Positions 1 through 9,148 are shown, numbered from the stretch's first letter. The stretch is 48,708 nt of DNA from Brevibacterium mcbrellneri ATCC 49030 (GCF_000178455.1 NZ_ADNU01000027.1:1-48708), one strand, 5' to 3'. Notes: generated by a model not told the origin, from the sequence alone. Numbers and translations are program-made.

Positions 1-940
1 GCAGATTCGCCACCTTGTCACTCTGACGCTCCTCTTCAAGCCCCGCCATCATACGTTCAGCACGCTTGAGCATCGACTGCGCCGCCACTGCCTTAGTGGC
101 CTTCGCGCGCATCTTCTCGGCCTGGGCCACCAAAGCGGACGCCTTCTTCTCGGCATTTGCACGCTCACGCTTGCGACGCCGCTCATCAGCCTCACGTTGC
201 TTCAAGTACTGCTTGTACCCCATCGCGTAAATGTCGATGACCTGCCGCGTCGCATCCAGATAGAACACCTTATTCACGACCTCCTCAATCAAGTTGAGGT
301 CGTGCGAAATAATGATCAGCCCACCCGAATACTTAGCCAGGTAGTCACGTAGCCACTGCACCGACTCAGCGTCGAGGTGGTTCGTGGGCTCATCCAGAAT
401 CATGGTGTCTGGCTGGTGAAACAGAATGCGCGCGAGCTCCACACGCCGGCGTTGCCCACCAGACAGAGTTTGCAACTCCTGCCCCATCAGCTGCTCATCT
501 AGCCCCAGGTTCGCCGCAATCGCAAGCGCCTCCGACTCTGCCGCATACCCACCGGCCGCAATGAACTCCGCCTCGATTCGCGGGTACTTGTCGATCGCTT
601 TCGCCGCCACGTCCGGATCTGGATCACTCATGGCACGCTCGGCCTTCCGCATTCGCCGCGCAATCACGTCCAGGTCGCGGGCACCCAACACGCGCTCTTT
701 CGCGGTCTCAGTAGGCCTGCCACTCCGCGGATCCTGTGGCAAGTACCCCACTGACCCGGATACCGACACCGTCCCTTCCGACGGCAGAACTTCGCTCATC
801 AGCACCTTGGTCAGCGTGGTCTTTCCCGCACCGTTCCTGCCCACGAGCCCAACCCGGTCGCCCTTGTCCACACGGAAGTTGACCTCCGACATGAGCGTGC
901 GCGAGCCCACCATGATTTCCAGGTTACTTGCCGCTATCAC
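1..940 (-). CDS. ABC-F family ATPase, 5' part (gene runs off the window)
   Basis: This is the N-terminal 313 codons of an ABC-F protein, a soluble twin-ATPase family that acts at the ribosome (translation factors or antibiotic-target protection). The first ATPase domain is complete: Walker A GRNGAGKTT at residues 34-42, signature LSGGQRRRVELAR, and Walker B ending DEPTNHLD. The lysine/arginine-rich, alanine-rich linker typical of the family follows, and the frame is still open at base 1. The start is a GTG preceded by GGAAGGAA, and it overlaps the end of the RNase H gene by 17 bp, so the two are probably translationally coupled. In other actinobacteria an ABC-F gene of this sort also lies close to the suf operon. 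Which ABC-F subfamily it belongs to cannot be settled without the second domain. Confidence 0.9.
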   Translation of the reverse strand, partial: MIAASNLEIMVGSRTLMSEVNFRVDKGDRVGLVGRNGAGKTTLTKVLMSEVLPSEGTVSVSGSVGYLPQDPRSGRPTETAKERVLGARDLDVIARRMRKAERAMSDPDPDVAAKAIDKYPRIEAEFIAAGGYAAESEALAIAANLGLDEQLMGQELQTLSGGQRRRVELARILFHQPDTMILDEPTNHLDAESVQWLRDYLAKYSGGLIIISHDLNLIEEVVNKVFYLDATRQVIDIYAMGYKQYLKQREADERRRKRERANAEKKASALVAQAEKMRAKATKAVAAQSMLKRAERMMAGLEEERQSDKVANL

Positions 941-1571
941 GGTGTTCCTTCCACCCCGTTTCAATGACCTGCGCTAAAAGCGCGTGCGGAGTCAATCCCA
1001 GCACCTTCGCACGCTCCACAATCTCGTCCGCCAAAGTCTTATCCAGAGGACACCACACATTCACCGTGTCCTCTCCCGTCACCTCGGTCTTCTTCTCAGT
1101 CCCCAACCCGGGCCCGAGGTGTGGCTCAGTTTTATCGCGAATGGCAGTTGCGACGGCACGGGCGCGTTGGTCTGCCGTTTCGTTGAGCTCATGGTTGGAG
1201 TGCCCTTTGACCCATTGGAACTTCAGCGTGCGCCCCGACTTTTCGAGCGCGTCCACCTGTTCCCACAGTTCCTCCATGAGGTCGCGGTTCAGCACGTCCT
1301 GCCCGTTAGCCTTTTTCCACCCTTTGAGCCGCCACACGGGCATCCACTTGGTGACCGAGTTGATCACGTACTTGGAGTCGGCCAGGATCAGTATGTCTTC
1401 GTGCGTGTGGGCGGTTGCTTTGAGGATTTCGATGACCGCTTGGAGTTCAGCCCGGTTGTTTGTCGATTCCTCCCAGCCTCCGGCTGCCCAACGTTCGTCG
1501 TCAATGACCCACGCCCAGCCGGCGGGTCCGGGGTTGCCTAAAGCGGAGCCGTCGCACGCGACTTCCAGCAC
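924..1571 (-). CDS. rnhA: Ribonuclease HI with C-terminal extension
   Basis: RNase HI cleaves the RNA strand of RNA:DNA hybrids (R-loops, primers). The four catalytic acids are visible: D7 in CDGSALGNPGPAGW, E42 in NNRAEL, D65 in LADSKYV and D134 in NETADQRAR, with the conserved His at 124 (KGHS). The core ends near residue 145, as in ordinary 150-residue enzymes. About 70 more residues follow: a charged linker (146-168) and then a short strand plus two helices (169-210) that read like a ribbon-helix-helix fold. That last assignment is inference. The start is GTG after TTGGAGG. Transcription probably leaves the compact divergent promoter shared with the metallopeptidase gene and continues into the ABC-F gene. 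Confidence 0.92.
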   Translation of the reverse strand: MLEVACDGSALGNPGPAGWAWVIDDERWAAGGWEESTNNRAELQAVIEILKATAHTHEDILILADSKYVINSVTKWMPVWRLKGWKKANGQDVLNRDLMEELWEQVDALEKSGRTLKFQWVKGHSNHELNETADQRARAVATAIRDKTEPHLGPGLGTEKKTEVTGEDTVNVWCPLDKTLADEIVERAKVLGLTPHALLAQVIETGWKEHRDSGK

Positions 1572-1610
1572 ATTACCTCCAAGTGTGAACGGAGTTGGTG
1601 GTCAGTCCAA

Positions 1611-1617
1611 TACACTA
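1611..1617. promoter_or_regulatory. Overlapping divergent -10 boxes (rnhA / metallopeptidase)
   Basis: TACACT on the plus strand (1611-1616) ends 7 nt before the metallopeptidase ATG, the spacing expected of a leaderless transcript; no Shine-Dalgarno is present. The same bases read TAGTGT on the minus strand (1617-1612), a -10 candidate for rnhA. No clear -35 was recognised. Both assignments are inference from motif and spacing. Confidence 0.45.
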
Positions 1618-1622
1618 CCTCT

Positions 1623-2498
1623 ATGACGTTCAATCCCAATTCTCAGCTTGATAGCTCCCAGGTTTCCCGAGGTCGTGGCAAGCCAGTCATGATCGGTGGT
1701 GGCATTGGTGGAGTTGCGCTTCTGGTTCTCGGTTTGATCTTCTTTGGGCCAGAAGCAGTCCTCAACCAGTTGGGTTCAGGCGAGCAGTCGCAGCAGACCC
1801 AAGACGATCTCGCTGAGAAGTGCCGCACCGGCGCGGATGCGAACCGTGATGTCGAGTGTCGCATCGTGGGCACGGTGAACAGTCTTAACGACTATTGGCC
1901 CACAGGTACACGCGAGTTGGGTAAACAATACCGTAATCCCAGCGTGGAACTCACGAGTGGCACGTGGAGCACCGGTTGCGGTCAAGGCAACAGCAACATG
2001 GGACCGTTCTATTGCCCGGCAGATGAAACCGCGTACTTCGACACGTCATTCTTCGAGTTGATGCGTCAACAGTTGGGTGCCAAGGAAGGCCCGCTCCCGG
2101 AGGAGTACGTGGTGGCGCACGAATTTGGGCACCACATTCAGAAAATCACGGGTGACATTAACCGGACCCGAGACGGCAAGACTGGCCCACAGTCCAATGC
2201 GGTACGCCTGGAGCTTCAGGCTGACTGTTACGCCGGCGTGTGGGCCGCCAACGCTACCAAAACACACGGGCCACAAGGCCAGCCGTACCTCGAACCCCTC
2301 AAGGACTCCGACATCGAAGCGGCACTGGGCACAGCGGAAGCGATTGGTGACGACCACATTCAAGAGACCTCGGGCGGTCGCGTCACCCCAGAGAACTTCA
2401 CGCACGGGTCAGCGGAACAGCGCATGACTTGGTTCAAGCGCGGCTACGACTCCGGCTCCCCCACCAGGTGCAACACCTTTGACGTAGACCGCGTGTAG
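1623..2498 (+). CDS. Membrane-anchored neutral zinc metallopeptidase (YpfJ family)
   Basis: This 291-residue protein has a short cytoplasmic N-terminus, one membrane segment at about residues 21-46, and an outer catalytic domain. The zinc-binding motif HEFGHH is at residues 166-171, and a downstream [14 protein letters not shown] helix carries the likely third ligand; this arrangement is typical of the Zn_protease/YpfJ family (putative neutral zinc metallopeptidases). Substrates of the family are unknown. Cysteines at the start of the outer domain (EKC, VEC, GCG, FYC) could form disulfides. The ATG lacks a ribosome binding site but sits 7 nt after a TACACT box, so a leaderless message is likely. 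The nitrilase remnant begins only 34 bp downstream. Confidence 0.88.
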   Translation: MTFNPNSQLDSSQVSRGRGKPVMIGGGIGGVALLVLGLIFFGPEAVLNQLGSGEQSQQTQDDLAEKCRTGADANRDVECRIVGTVNSLNDYWPTGTRELGKQYRNPSVELTSGTWSTGCGQGNSNMGPFYCPADETAYFDTSFFELMRQQLGAKEGPLPEEYVVAHEFGHHIQKITGDINRTRDGKTGPQSNAVRLELQADCYAGVWAANATKTHGPQGQPYLEPLKDSDIEAALGTAEAIGDDHIQETSGGRVTPENFTHGSAEQRMTWFKRGYDSGSPTRCNTFDVDRV

Positions 2499-2532
2499 TG
2501 CCCCACGTCACAACTTCTCACATAGACTTGCG

Positions 2533-3384
2533 GTGACACGCGAGATAGGAGAAGTACAGCGACAAGAGTTGCAGTCGTCCAAGCCGGAAGTGTTCATTGG
2601 CGGGTATCCAAAGGGCCTTGCGTTTGGCGCATATGTAGGTTTCCGCACGGAAAAAGGTCGAGCTGAGTACGCGAGGTACGTCGCAGGATCAGTGGATCTA
2701 GAAGGCGAAGAAATCGCTCGGTTAACCGAGGCAGCTTCAGCTCACTCAATCAATGTTGTTATCGGGATCATTGAGCGTGCTGGCAACACACTGTATTGCA
2801 CAGCTCTCATGATCGACCCTCAAAACGGTGTAGTTGGTAAGCACCGAAAGCTTATGCCAACTGGTTCTGAACGTCTCATCTGGGGCTTTGGCGACGGTTC
2901 TACGCTCGACACAATGGACACTCCAGCAGGGCGTACCGGAGCAGTCATCTGCTGGGAGAACTACATGCCCCTCCTACGCCAAGCAATGTACTCAAAAGGT
3001 GTAGAAGTGTATTGCGCGCCAACTGTCGACGACCGCGACACGTGGGTCTCCACAATGACTCACATCGCACTTGAAGGCAGAGTGCACGTCTTGTCAGCGT
3101 GCCAATACATCACGACGGACCAATTTCCGGACGATTATGTCCTCGACCACGAACTTCCCGGTGGCGACGTTGCTATACGCGGAGGAAGCCTCATCATTGA
3201 CCCAACAGGCAAACTCCTAGCAGGCCCCGTCTTCAATGAAGAAACGATTCTTTACGCGGACATCGACCCTGTTGCTAAGACCCGTGGCCACCTGGACTTC
3301 GACTCCGTTGGGCACTACTCGCGCCCAGACGTGTTTAAGCTGCGCGTTGATACCTCGCCACAACACTCAGTTAACTTCGAGTGA
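2533..3384 (+). pseudogene. Nitrilase-family gene with frameshifting N-terminal deletion
   Basis: The open frame (283 codons from GTG 2533) carries a nitrilase/carbon-nitrogen hydrolase body: catalytic Glu19 in [11 protein letters not shown], Lys106 in HRKLMPT, Cys140 in VICWENYMP, and an intact C-terminus ([13 protein letters not shown]). Intact nitrilases run about 310-330 residues and begin with a strand like TRVAVVQA some 30 residues before the Glu. That strand is present here but in another frame: bases 2562-2585 read T-R-V-A-V-V-Q-A and run straight into the PEVF codons. About 31 codons are therefore missing, the frame is shifted, and no start codon is left in the first frame although AGGAG (2547-2551) remains. 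Codon use looks more AT-rich than the neighbours, hinting at acquisition. A truncated product from GTG 2533 or TTG 2569 is possible but would lack a core strand. Confidence 0.75.
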
Positions 3385-3427
3385 GTAGCGAACAGGCACC
3401 AACGCTCAGCTTTTTAACGAATGCTAC

Positions 3428-3763
3428 TTAAATATTGAAGCCCAACGCACGCATCTGTTCACGCCCGTCTTCAGTGATCTTTTCTGGACCCCATGGTGGC
3501 ATCCACACCCAGTTGATCCGGAATGCAGGAACAATTCCGTCGAGTGCTTGAGCACACTGGTCTTCGATCACATCAGTGAGCGGACATGCTGCTGACGTCA
3601 GCGTCATCTCAATGATCGCAACACCGTCTTCGTCCACGGTGGCGCCGTACACCAGACCTAGGTCCACAATGTTCACACCCAACTCCGGGTCCATGACGTC
3701 CATGAGAGCGTCAATAACTTCTTCCGGAGTGGCGTTTGTGGGTTGGTCAACAACCTCGGTCAT
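3428..3763 (-). CDS. sufT: SufT-like Fe-S assembly protein (MIP18/DUF59 family)
   Basis: This 111-residue MIP18/DUF59 protein is last in the suf operon. Members of the family help mature Fe-S proteins, probably by assisting cluster transfer. Visible family features are DPELGVNIVDLGLVY near the N-terminus, the single conserved cysteine in LTSAACPLTD, and the C-terminal WVWMPPWGPEKITEDGR. An excellent ribosome binding site (AAAGGAGG) precedes the ATG, 40 bp after sufU. The gene converges on the nitrilase remnant with 43 bp between them; no strong terminator was recognised there. Function is from family and context; the biochemical role in actinobacteria is incompletely known. Confidence 0.9.
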   Translation of the reverse strand: MTEVVDQPTNATPEEVIDALMDVMDPELGVNIVDLGLVYGATVDEDGVAIIEMTLTSAACPLTDVIEDQCAQALDGIVPAFRINWVWMPPWGPEKITEDGREQMRALGFNI

Positions 3764-3803
3764 GTCGTGCCTCCTTTCTGCATGACTCCTATTACAACTT
3801 TTC

Positions 3804-4250
3804 CTATTTACTCTCAGCTTGCGACAAAGCGTCCTTCACGGCAATCCACGCGAGCAACGCACACTTAATGCGCGCCGGGAACTTACTCACCCCGGCAAAC
3901 GCAGCTGCGTCAAACAGCACGTCCTCATCCGCCTCTACCGTGCCACGCGAATGCATAAGTTCATGGAACTCCGCCTCGGCACGGTCAAACGCCTCACGAC
4001 CTTCATCGTCGTAGATCTCACACGCAACAGACGCTGACGCCATCGAGATCGAACATCCGTCGCCTTCCCAACGAACCTCAAACTTGCCGTCATCCCCAGC
4101 AACGACCTCGGCGGTAATTTCATCCCCACACATGGGATTCACCTGATGGGACCTACCCAACGCTTCCCGGTCATCAAACGGAACATTGCCGTGCCGCTGC
4201 TTGGAGTGGTCCAGAATCACTTGCTGATACAGCTGGTCAAGATTCACCAT
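3804..4250 (-). CDS. sufU: SUF scaffold / sulfur acceptor SufU
   Basis: SufU is a zinc-containing partner that accepts sulfur from SufS, as shown in Bacillus; it may also act in cluster assembly. The 148-residue sequence has the three conserved cysteines in NPMCGDEI, DGCSIS and FPARIKCALLAW, and the Asp of CGD that helps bind metal. The length is normal. Its ATG lies inside the end of sufS (7 bp overlap), indicating translational coupling with the cysteine desulfurase it works with. Confidence 0.95.
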   Translation of the reverse strand: MVNLDQLYQQVILDHSKQRHGNVPFDDREALGRSHQVNPMCGDEITAEVVAGDDGKFEVRWEGDGCSISMASASVACEIYDDEGREAFDRAEAEFHELMHSRGTVEADEDVLFDAAAFAGVSKFPARIKCALLAWIAVKDALSQAESK

Positions 4251-5491
4251 TCCACCCCAAAGTAGCCACGCACGCGCGCCAGTGAATCAAGGAAACGTTC
4301 ACACTCTTCGACCGTCGAATACACGTACGCAGACGCCCGGGTCGAGGCACGCACACCTAGACGGGCGTGCAGCGGCATCGCACAGTGGTGCCCCACGCGA
4401 ACGGCTACTCCGTCAGCGTCAAGGAACTGCCCCACATCGTGCGCGTGCACACCCTCAACATCAACGGCCACAGTCGACACGCTCCTGGACACCGGACCCA
4501 GCAACGTAACGCCCGGAATCTTCGTCACGCCTTCAACCAACAGCTGAGCCAGTTCGTGCTCATGCTCAGCGATCCGATCCATTCCCACATGCGACAAGTA
4601 GTCAGCCGCTGCTCCAAGGCCCACCGCCTGCGCGACCGGCTGAGTTCCAGCCTCAAACCTCTGCGGTGCAGGCAAGAACGTCGACTCCTCCATGGTGACG
4701 GTCTCGATCATTGACCCACCGGTCAACACCGGAGGCAACGCGTTGAGCGCGTCCTGCTTACCGTAGAGCAGACCAATGCCGGAAGGCCCCAGCATCTTGT
4801 GCCCGGAAAACGCAGCAAAGTCCACGTCCAACGCGGAGAAATCCACCTGCATATGTGGAACGGACTGGCACGCGTCAAGCACGGTGACCGCACCAATCTT
4901 CTTAGCGTGTTCAACCAACTGCTCAACAGGGTTCACCGTGGCCAGCACGTTCGACACGTGCGTGAACGCCATCACCTTGGTTGAGGCATCAGCGATCGAG
5001 TCCAAGTCACTCAGGTCCAGCGTGCCTTCGTCGGTAATCGGAATATACCGAAGTTCAGCACCCGTCCGAAGTGCTACCTGCTGCCACGGCACCAGGTTGG
5101 CGTGGTGCTCCATTTGGGTGATGACAATCGAGTCCCCCGGCCCCAATGCGTATGGGCCTTCAGTGGCAAATCCCATCCCCATGGCCACAATGTTGAGTGC
5201 TTCTGTCGCGTTCTTCACCCAGCTCACCTGGGATGGTTTCGCACCAACAAAGGCCGCAACCTTGGCGCGAGCATTTTCAAATGCGTCAGTCGCCTCGGTA
5301 GCCAGGGTGTGCGCGCCACGGTGAACCGCTGAGTTGTGACGCGTGTTGAACTCCTGTTCAGCGTCAATCACGCACTCGGGCTTCTGAGAAGTCGCACCGG
5401 AGTCCAAATACGCCAGCGGTGAACCGGCGACTTCCCGCTTCAAGAGCGGGAAGTCGCTACGTAAACGAGTAAATTCCTGCGTCGTCATCAC
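4244..5491 (-). CDS. sufS: Cysteine desulfurase SufS
   Basis: SufS is a PLP enzyme that removes sulfur from L-cysteine to give alanine and a protein-bound persulfide, which feeds Fe-S cluster assembly. The PLP lysine lies in FSGHKMLGPSG and the persulfide cysteine is C370 in VGHHCAMP; the latter sits in a short loop, as in group II desulfurases. The 415-residue length is normal. Two starts are possible, GTG 5491 (4-bp overlap with the sufC stop) or ATG 5488; ribosome binding is weak (AGAAG), so coupling to sufC translation is likely. It overlaps sufU at the other end. Confidence 0.96.
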   Translation of the reverse strand: MMTTQEFTRLRSDFPLLKREVAGSPLAYLDSGATSQKPECVIDAEQEFNTRHNSAVHRGAHTLATEATDAFENARAKVAAFVGAKPSQVSWVKNATEALNIVAMGMGFATEGPYALGPGDSIVITQMEHHANLVPWQQVALRTGAELRYIPITDEGTLDLSDLDSIADASTKVMAFTHVSNVLATVNPVEQLVEHAKKIGAVTVLDACQSVPHMQVDFSALDVDFAAFSGHKMLGPSGIGLLYGKQDALNALPPVLTGGSMIETVTMEESTFLPAPQRFEAGTQPVAQAVGLGAAADYLSHVGMDRIAEHEHELAQLLVEGVTKIPGVTLLGPVSRSVSTVAVDVEGVHAHDVGQFLDADGVAVRVGHHCAMPLHARLGVRASTRASAYVYSTVEECERFLDSLARVRGYFGVEW

Positions 5492-6237
5492 TTCTGGAAA
5501 CGGTCGTAGCCTTCAGCTTCAAGCTGGTTCGCAAGCTCTGGGCCACCTTCTTCAGCAACCCGACCGTCAACCAGCACATGCACGAAGTCAGGTTTGATGT
5601 ACTGCAAGATACGCGTGTAGTGCGTAATGAGAAGAACACCTACATCGGTGTTGCTCTGCGCACGGTTAACGCCTTCAGAAACGATGCGCAACGCGTCAAC
5701 GTCGAGCCCCGAGTCAGTTTCGTCCAGAATCGCGAAACGAGGCTTGAGCAGTTCCATCTGCAGGATCTCGTGGCGCTTCTTCTCACCACCAGAGAACCCT
5801 TCGTTGACGTTACGTGACGCGAACTCCGGGTCCACTTTCAATTCGCTCATCGCCTGGTTGAGCTCCTTGGCCCACGTGCGCAACTTAGGCGCTTCGCCAT
5901 CGATCGCGGTCTTTGCCGAACGTAGGAAGTTCGTCACGGTGACGCCGGGAACCTCGACCGGGTACTGCATTGCGAGGAACAGGCCGGCACGTGCACGTTC
6001 GTCTACGCTCAAGTCCAGTATTTCTTCACCGTCGAGCGTGACGGAACCACCGTCGATGTGGTAAGCCGGGTGGCCCGCAATCGCATACGCGAGGGTCGAC
6101 TTACCGGAACCGTTTGGCCCCATGATTGCGTGAGTTTCGTTGGACTTGAGTTCCAGGTTCAGGCCCTTGAGGATCTGCTTGGATCCCTTGTCGGTTTCAA
6201 CACTGACCTTGAGGTCGCGGATGGAAAGTGTGGACAT
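5488..6237 (-). CDS. sufC: SUF ATPase SufC
   Basis: SufC is the soluble ABC-type ATPase of the SufBCD scaffold; ATP binding drives rearrangement of SufB and SufD during cluster building. The 249-residue protein shows Walker A GPNGSGKST (about residues 40-48), the SufC-specific signature FSGGEKKRHEILQM, Walker B FAILDETDSGLD and the H-loop LITHYTRIL. It is preceded 15 bp upstream by the Rieske-like gene, and its stop overlaps the sufS start. Confidence 0.97.
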   Translation of the reverse strand: MSTLSIRDLKVSVETDKGSKQILKGLNLELKSNETHAIMGPNGSGKSTLAYAIAGHPAYHIDGGSVTLDGEEILDLSVDERARAGLFLAMQYPVEVPGVTVTNFLRSAKTAIDGEAPKLRTWAKELNQAMSELKVDPEFASRNVNEGFSGGEKKRHEILQMELLKPRFAILDETDSGLDVDALRIVSEGVNRAQSNTDVGVLLITHYTRILQYIKPDFVHVLVDGRVAEEGGPELANQLEAEGYDRFQK

Positions 6238-6252
6238 AAATCTCTTCCTTCT

Positions 6253-6555
6253 TTAAAGCTTGACGTAGATCTCGCCGTCGCGTTCCGTGCATTCGTACAC
6301 AGCGACGGGGTCGAAAGCGGGTGGGTTTTGGGGTTCGCCGGTCCTAAGATCAAACGTGGAGCCATGCAACCAGCATTCGATTGCACACCCCATCACGTCG
6401 CCTTCGGACAGTGACACTTCACCGTGGGTGCACAGGTCGTCGATCGCGTGCAGTTCGCCGGACTCGGTGCGCGCTACGCACACGTCAATACCGTCAACCT
6501 TCACGCGAATCGCGCTCCCCGGTGTCACGTCAGTGGATTTCGCAACCGACTTCAC
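6253..6555 (-). CDS. Rieske-type [2Fe-2S] ferredoxin in the suf operon
   Basis: This 100-residue Rieske-fold protein resembles the small ferredoxin components of non-heme dioxygenases. The cluster ligands are plain: C-T-H in DDLCTHGEV and C-x2-H in IECWLHGSTFD. A gene of this kind is commonly found between sufD and sufC in actinobacteria, which suggests an electron-transfer role in cluster assembly or in control of the pathway, but no function has been demonstrated that I can cite. The GTG start overlaps the sufD stop by 4 bp (GTGA). Confidence 0.9.
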   Translation of the reverse strand: MKSVAKSTDVTPGSAIRVKVDGIDVCVARTESGELHAIDDLCTHGEVSLSEGDVMGCAIECWLHGSTFDLRTGEPQNPPAFDPVAVYECTERDGEIYVKL

Positions 6556-7691
6556 AACACGCTCCGGGAAAGCTCTTCTTCAATCTGTTCAGTGAGCACT
6601 TCTTCGATCTGCTCGATGTCGATCTTCTGGATCACTTCGTTGAAGAACCCACGCACCACCAACCGGCGCGCAGTCTTTTCATCGATGCCTCGGCTCATGA
6701 GGTAGAACAGGTGTTCTTCGTCGAACCGTCCAGTCGACGATGCGTGCCCTGCTCCCTCAATTTCCCCGGTCTCAATTTCGAGGTTTGGCACGGAGTCCGC
6801 GCGCGCTCCCTCAGTGAGCACCAGGTTGCGGTTGAGTTCGTAGGTGTCGATTCCGTTTGCTTCTGGGCGGATGAGAACGTCCCCAATCCACACACTGCGC
6901 GCGTCCTTGCCTTGGAGCGCGCCTTTATAAAGCACGTCCGAGGTGGCATTCGGCGTGTTGTGGTCCACGTACGTGCGGTGTTCCAAATGTTGCCCGGCGT
7001 CGGCAAAGTACAGACCCAGCATCTGAGCCTCTCCTCCTGGACCGTCGTAGGACACATTCGAGTTCAAACGCACAATCTTGCCGCCCAAGGTGATAGCGAT
7101 GTGCGTGAACTGCGCGTCCTTACCAACAACAGCGTCATGCTGACCGAGGTGGACTGCCTCGTCGTCCCACAGCTGCAGGGTGACGAGCTTCACGCGCGCT
7201 CCCGGTCCCACGATCACGCTGAGCAGCTCAGACAGCTGCGCGTGACCGGTGTGCTTGATGACGATGGTTGCGCTCGCGTGAGCTCCTACCGTCACCACCG
7301 TGTGATTGTGAACCGGGTTTTCGTTGCTGGCACCTTCTGTTGTGATGAAGGCTGGTGACTCTAGTTCGACACCTTCGCCGATGTCGTAGCGGGTCACGCT
7401 GGAAGCGCGGTTTGCTGCGATAACAGCTGGTAGGTCTTCTGGCGAGGGCACGCCCAACTCGCGTGCTTCGTCCAGGCTGATCTGTGACACGTCTACACCG
7501 GTTGGAAGTTCACGCGTAACTGAAAGTTCCGCTCCACTTTCCTCATCACTCAGCAGCTGGCTGAGCTGTTTGACCGGGGTGAACCGCCATTCTTCTTCGC
7601 GCCCGTTCACCTGCGGGAAGTCCGCCACGTTGAAACTCCGGGTGCGTTCGGAACGCGATTTAGCCGGAACGTGTTCTGTTGCAATTGTCAT
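6552..7691 (-). CDS. sufD: Fe-S scaffold subunit SufD
   Basis: SufD is a right-handed beta-helix protein that pairs with SufB in the SufBC2D scaffold. The 379-residue sequence has the C-terminal family block ATSDVLYKGALQGKDARSVWIGD and the closing [22 protein letters not shown], which also occurs in SufB and binds SufC. The ATG follows the sufB stop by 20 bp, with AGAGGAGAC as ribosome binding site. Length and order are normal for the actinobacterial operon. Confidence 0.95.
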   Translation of the reverse strand: MTIATEHVPAKSRSERTRSFNVADFPQVNGREEEWRFTPVKQLSQLLSDEESGAELSVTRELPTGVDVSQISLDEARELGVPSPEDLPAVIAANRASSVTRYDIGEGVELESPAFITTEGASNENPVHNHTVVTVGAHASATIVIKHTGHAQLSELLSVIVGPGARVKLVTLQLWDDEAVHLGQHDAVVGKDAQFTHIAITLGGKIVRLNSNVSYDGPGGEAQMLGLYFADAGQHLEHRTYVDHNTPNATSDVLYKGALQGKDARSVWIGDVLIRPEANGIDTYELNRNLVLTEGARADSVPNLEIETGEIEGAGHASSTGRFDEEHLFYLMSRGIDEKTARRLVVRGFFNEVIQKIDIEQIEEVLTEQIEEELSRSVL

Positions 7692-7711
7692 GTAATGCGT
7701 CTCCTCTGCGC

Positions 7712-9148
7712 TTAACCTACCGCGCCTTCCATCTGAAGCTCGATCAGACGGTTAAGCTCAAGCGCGTATTCCATAGGAAGTTCTCGGGCGATGGGTTCGA
7801 CGAAGCCGCGCACAATCATCGCCATGGCTTCGGTTTCGTCGAGTCCACGACTCATGAGGTAGAAGAGTTGGTCTTCACTCACCTTTGACACGGTCGCTTC
7901 GTGTCCAAGCGCCACATCGTCTTCTCGAATATCGATGTACGGGTACGTGTCGGAACGCGAAATGTTGTCAACCAGTAGCGCGTCACACAGAACCGTGTTC
8001 GACGAGCCTTTAGCCCCCGGGTGAACGTGAACGAGTCCACGGTAACCAGCGCGCCCGCCGTTACGGGCCACCGACTTCGACACAATCGAGGACTGCGTGT
8101 GAGGTGCAGCGTGCACCATCTTGGCTCCAGTGTCCTGGTGCTGACCGTTTCCAGCGAAGGCAACCGAGAGGGTTTCGCCCTTTGCGTGTTCACCCGTGAG
8201 CCAGATCGCTGGGTACTTCATGGTGACCTTCGAACCGATGTTTCCATCGACCCATTCCATGGTCGCGCCTTCTTCAGCGATCGCACGCTTGGTGACCAGG
8301 TTGTACACGTTGTTCGACCAGTTCTGGATGGTCGTGTAACGAACGCGCGCGTCCTTCTTCGCGATGATCTCTACGACTGCCGAGTGCAACGAGTCCGACT
8401 TGTAGATCGGTGCCGTGCATCCTTCGACGTAGTGCACGTAGGAACCTTCGTCAGCGATGATGAGCGTACGTTCAAACTGCCCCATGTTTTCCGTGTTGAT
8501 GCGGAAGTACGCTTGCAACGGGATTTCGACGTGAACACCCTTGGGCACGTAGATGAAGGACCCACCAGACCATACGGCCGTGTTGAGGGCAGCGAACTTG
8601 TTGTCACCAGATGGGATGACCGTGCCAAAGTACTCTTCGAAAATCTCGGGGTGTTCCTTCAGGCCGGTATCCGTATCGAGGAAGATCACGCCCTGACGTT
8701 CGAGCTCTTCGTTGATCTTGTGGTAGACGACCTCGGATTCGTACTGGGCTGCGACACCAGCAACCAGACGCTGCTTTTCTGCCTCAGGAATTCCCAAACG
8801 GTCGTACGTGTTCTTAATGTCCTCTGGAAGGTCTTCCCACGACTGGGCTTGGCCTTCGGTGGAACGGACAAAATACTTGATGTCGTCGAAGTTAATGCCG
8901 CTGAGGTCTGCTCCCCAGTGCGGCATGGGTTTCTTTTCAAACAACTTAAGAGCGCGGAGGCGACGCTCGAGCATCCATTCCGGCTCCTCTTTCAAAGCAG
9001 AAATGTTCCGCACAACGTCTTCGTTCAACCCACGTTTGGCGTCAGCTCCGGCGTCCGTTGTGTCATGCCAGCCATACGCGTAATTTCCAATGTCCTTAAG
9101 TTCTGGATTCATCTCCAGAATAGGATTGGATTCGGTGGTGTCAGTCAC
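7712..9148 (-). CDS. sufB: Fe-S scaffold subunit SufB
   Basis: SufB is the subunit on which the nascent cluster is built. The 478-residue protein has the family blocks [25 protein letters not shown], with the conserved cysteine, [16 protein letters not shown], and the C-terminal SufC-binding [22 protein letters not shown]. No intein is present (the mycobacterial SufB often carries one); the sequence is continuous and of normal length. The GTG start overlaps the sufR stop by 4 bp and follows AGGAGGAGAAAGG, a strong ribosome binding site. Confidence 0.97.
   Translation of the reverse strand: MTDTTESNPILEMNPELKDIGNYAYGWHDTTDAGADAKRGLNEDVVRNISALKEEPEWMLERRLRALKLFEKKPMPHWGADLSGINFDDIKYFVRSTEGQAQSWEDLPEDIKNTYDRLGIPEAEKQRLVAGVAAQYESEVVYHKINEELERQGVIFLDTDTGLKEHPEIFEEYFGTVIPSGDNKFAALNTAVWSGGSFIYVPKGVHVEIPLQAYFRINTENMGQFERTLIIADEGSYVHYVEGCTAPIYKSDSLHSAVVEIIAKKDARVRYTTIQNWSNNVYNLVTKRAIAEEGATMEWVDGNIGSKVTMKYPAIWLTGEHAKGETLSVAFAGNGQHQDTGAKMVHAAPHTQSSIVSKSVARNGGRAGYRGLVHVHPGAKGSSNTVLCDALLVDNISRSDTYPYIDIREDDVALGHEATVSKVSEDQLFYLMSRGLDETEAMAMIVRGFVEPIARELPMEYALELNRLIELQMEGAVG

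Noticed and set aside
3385..3427. Possible terminator between the nitrilase remnant and sufT
   Set aside because: AGCG and CGCT flank a 12-nt loop and a T-run follows, but the 4-bp stem is too weak to call.
6381..7358. 325-codon open frame antisense to the Rieske gene and sufD
   Set aside because: No domain or translation signal; spans a gene boundary on the other strand in a way typical of shadows.
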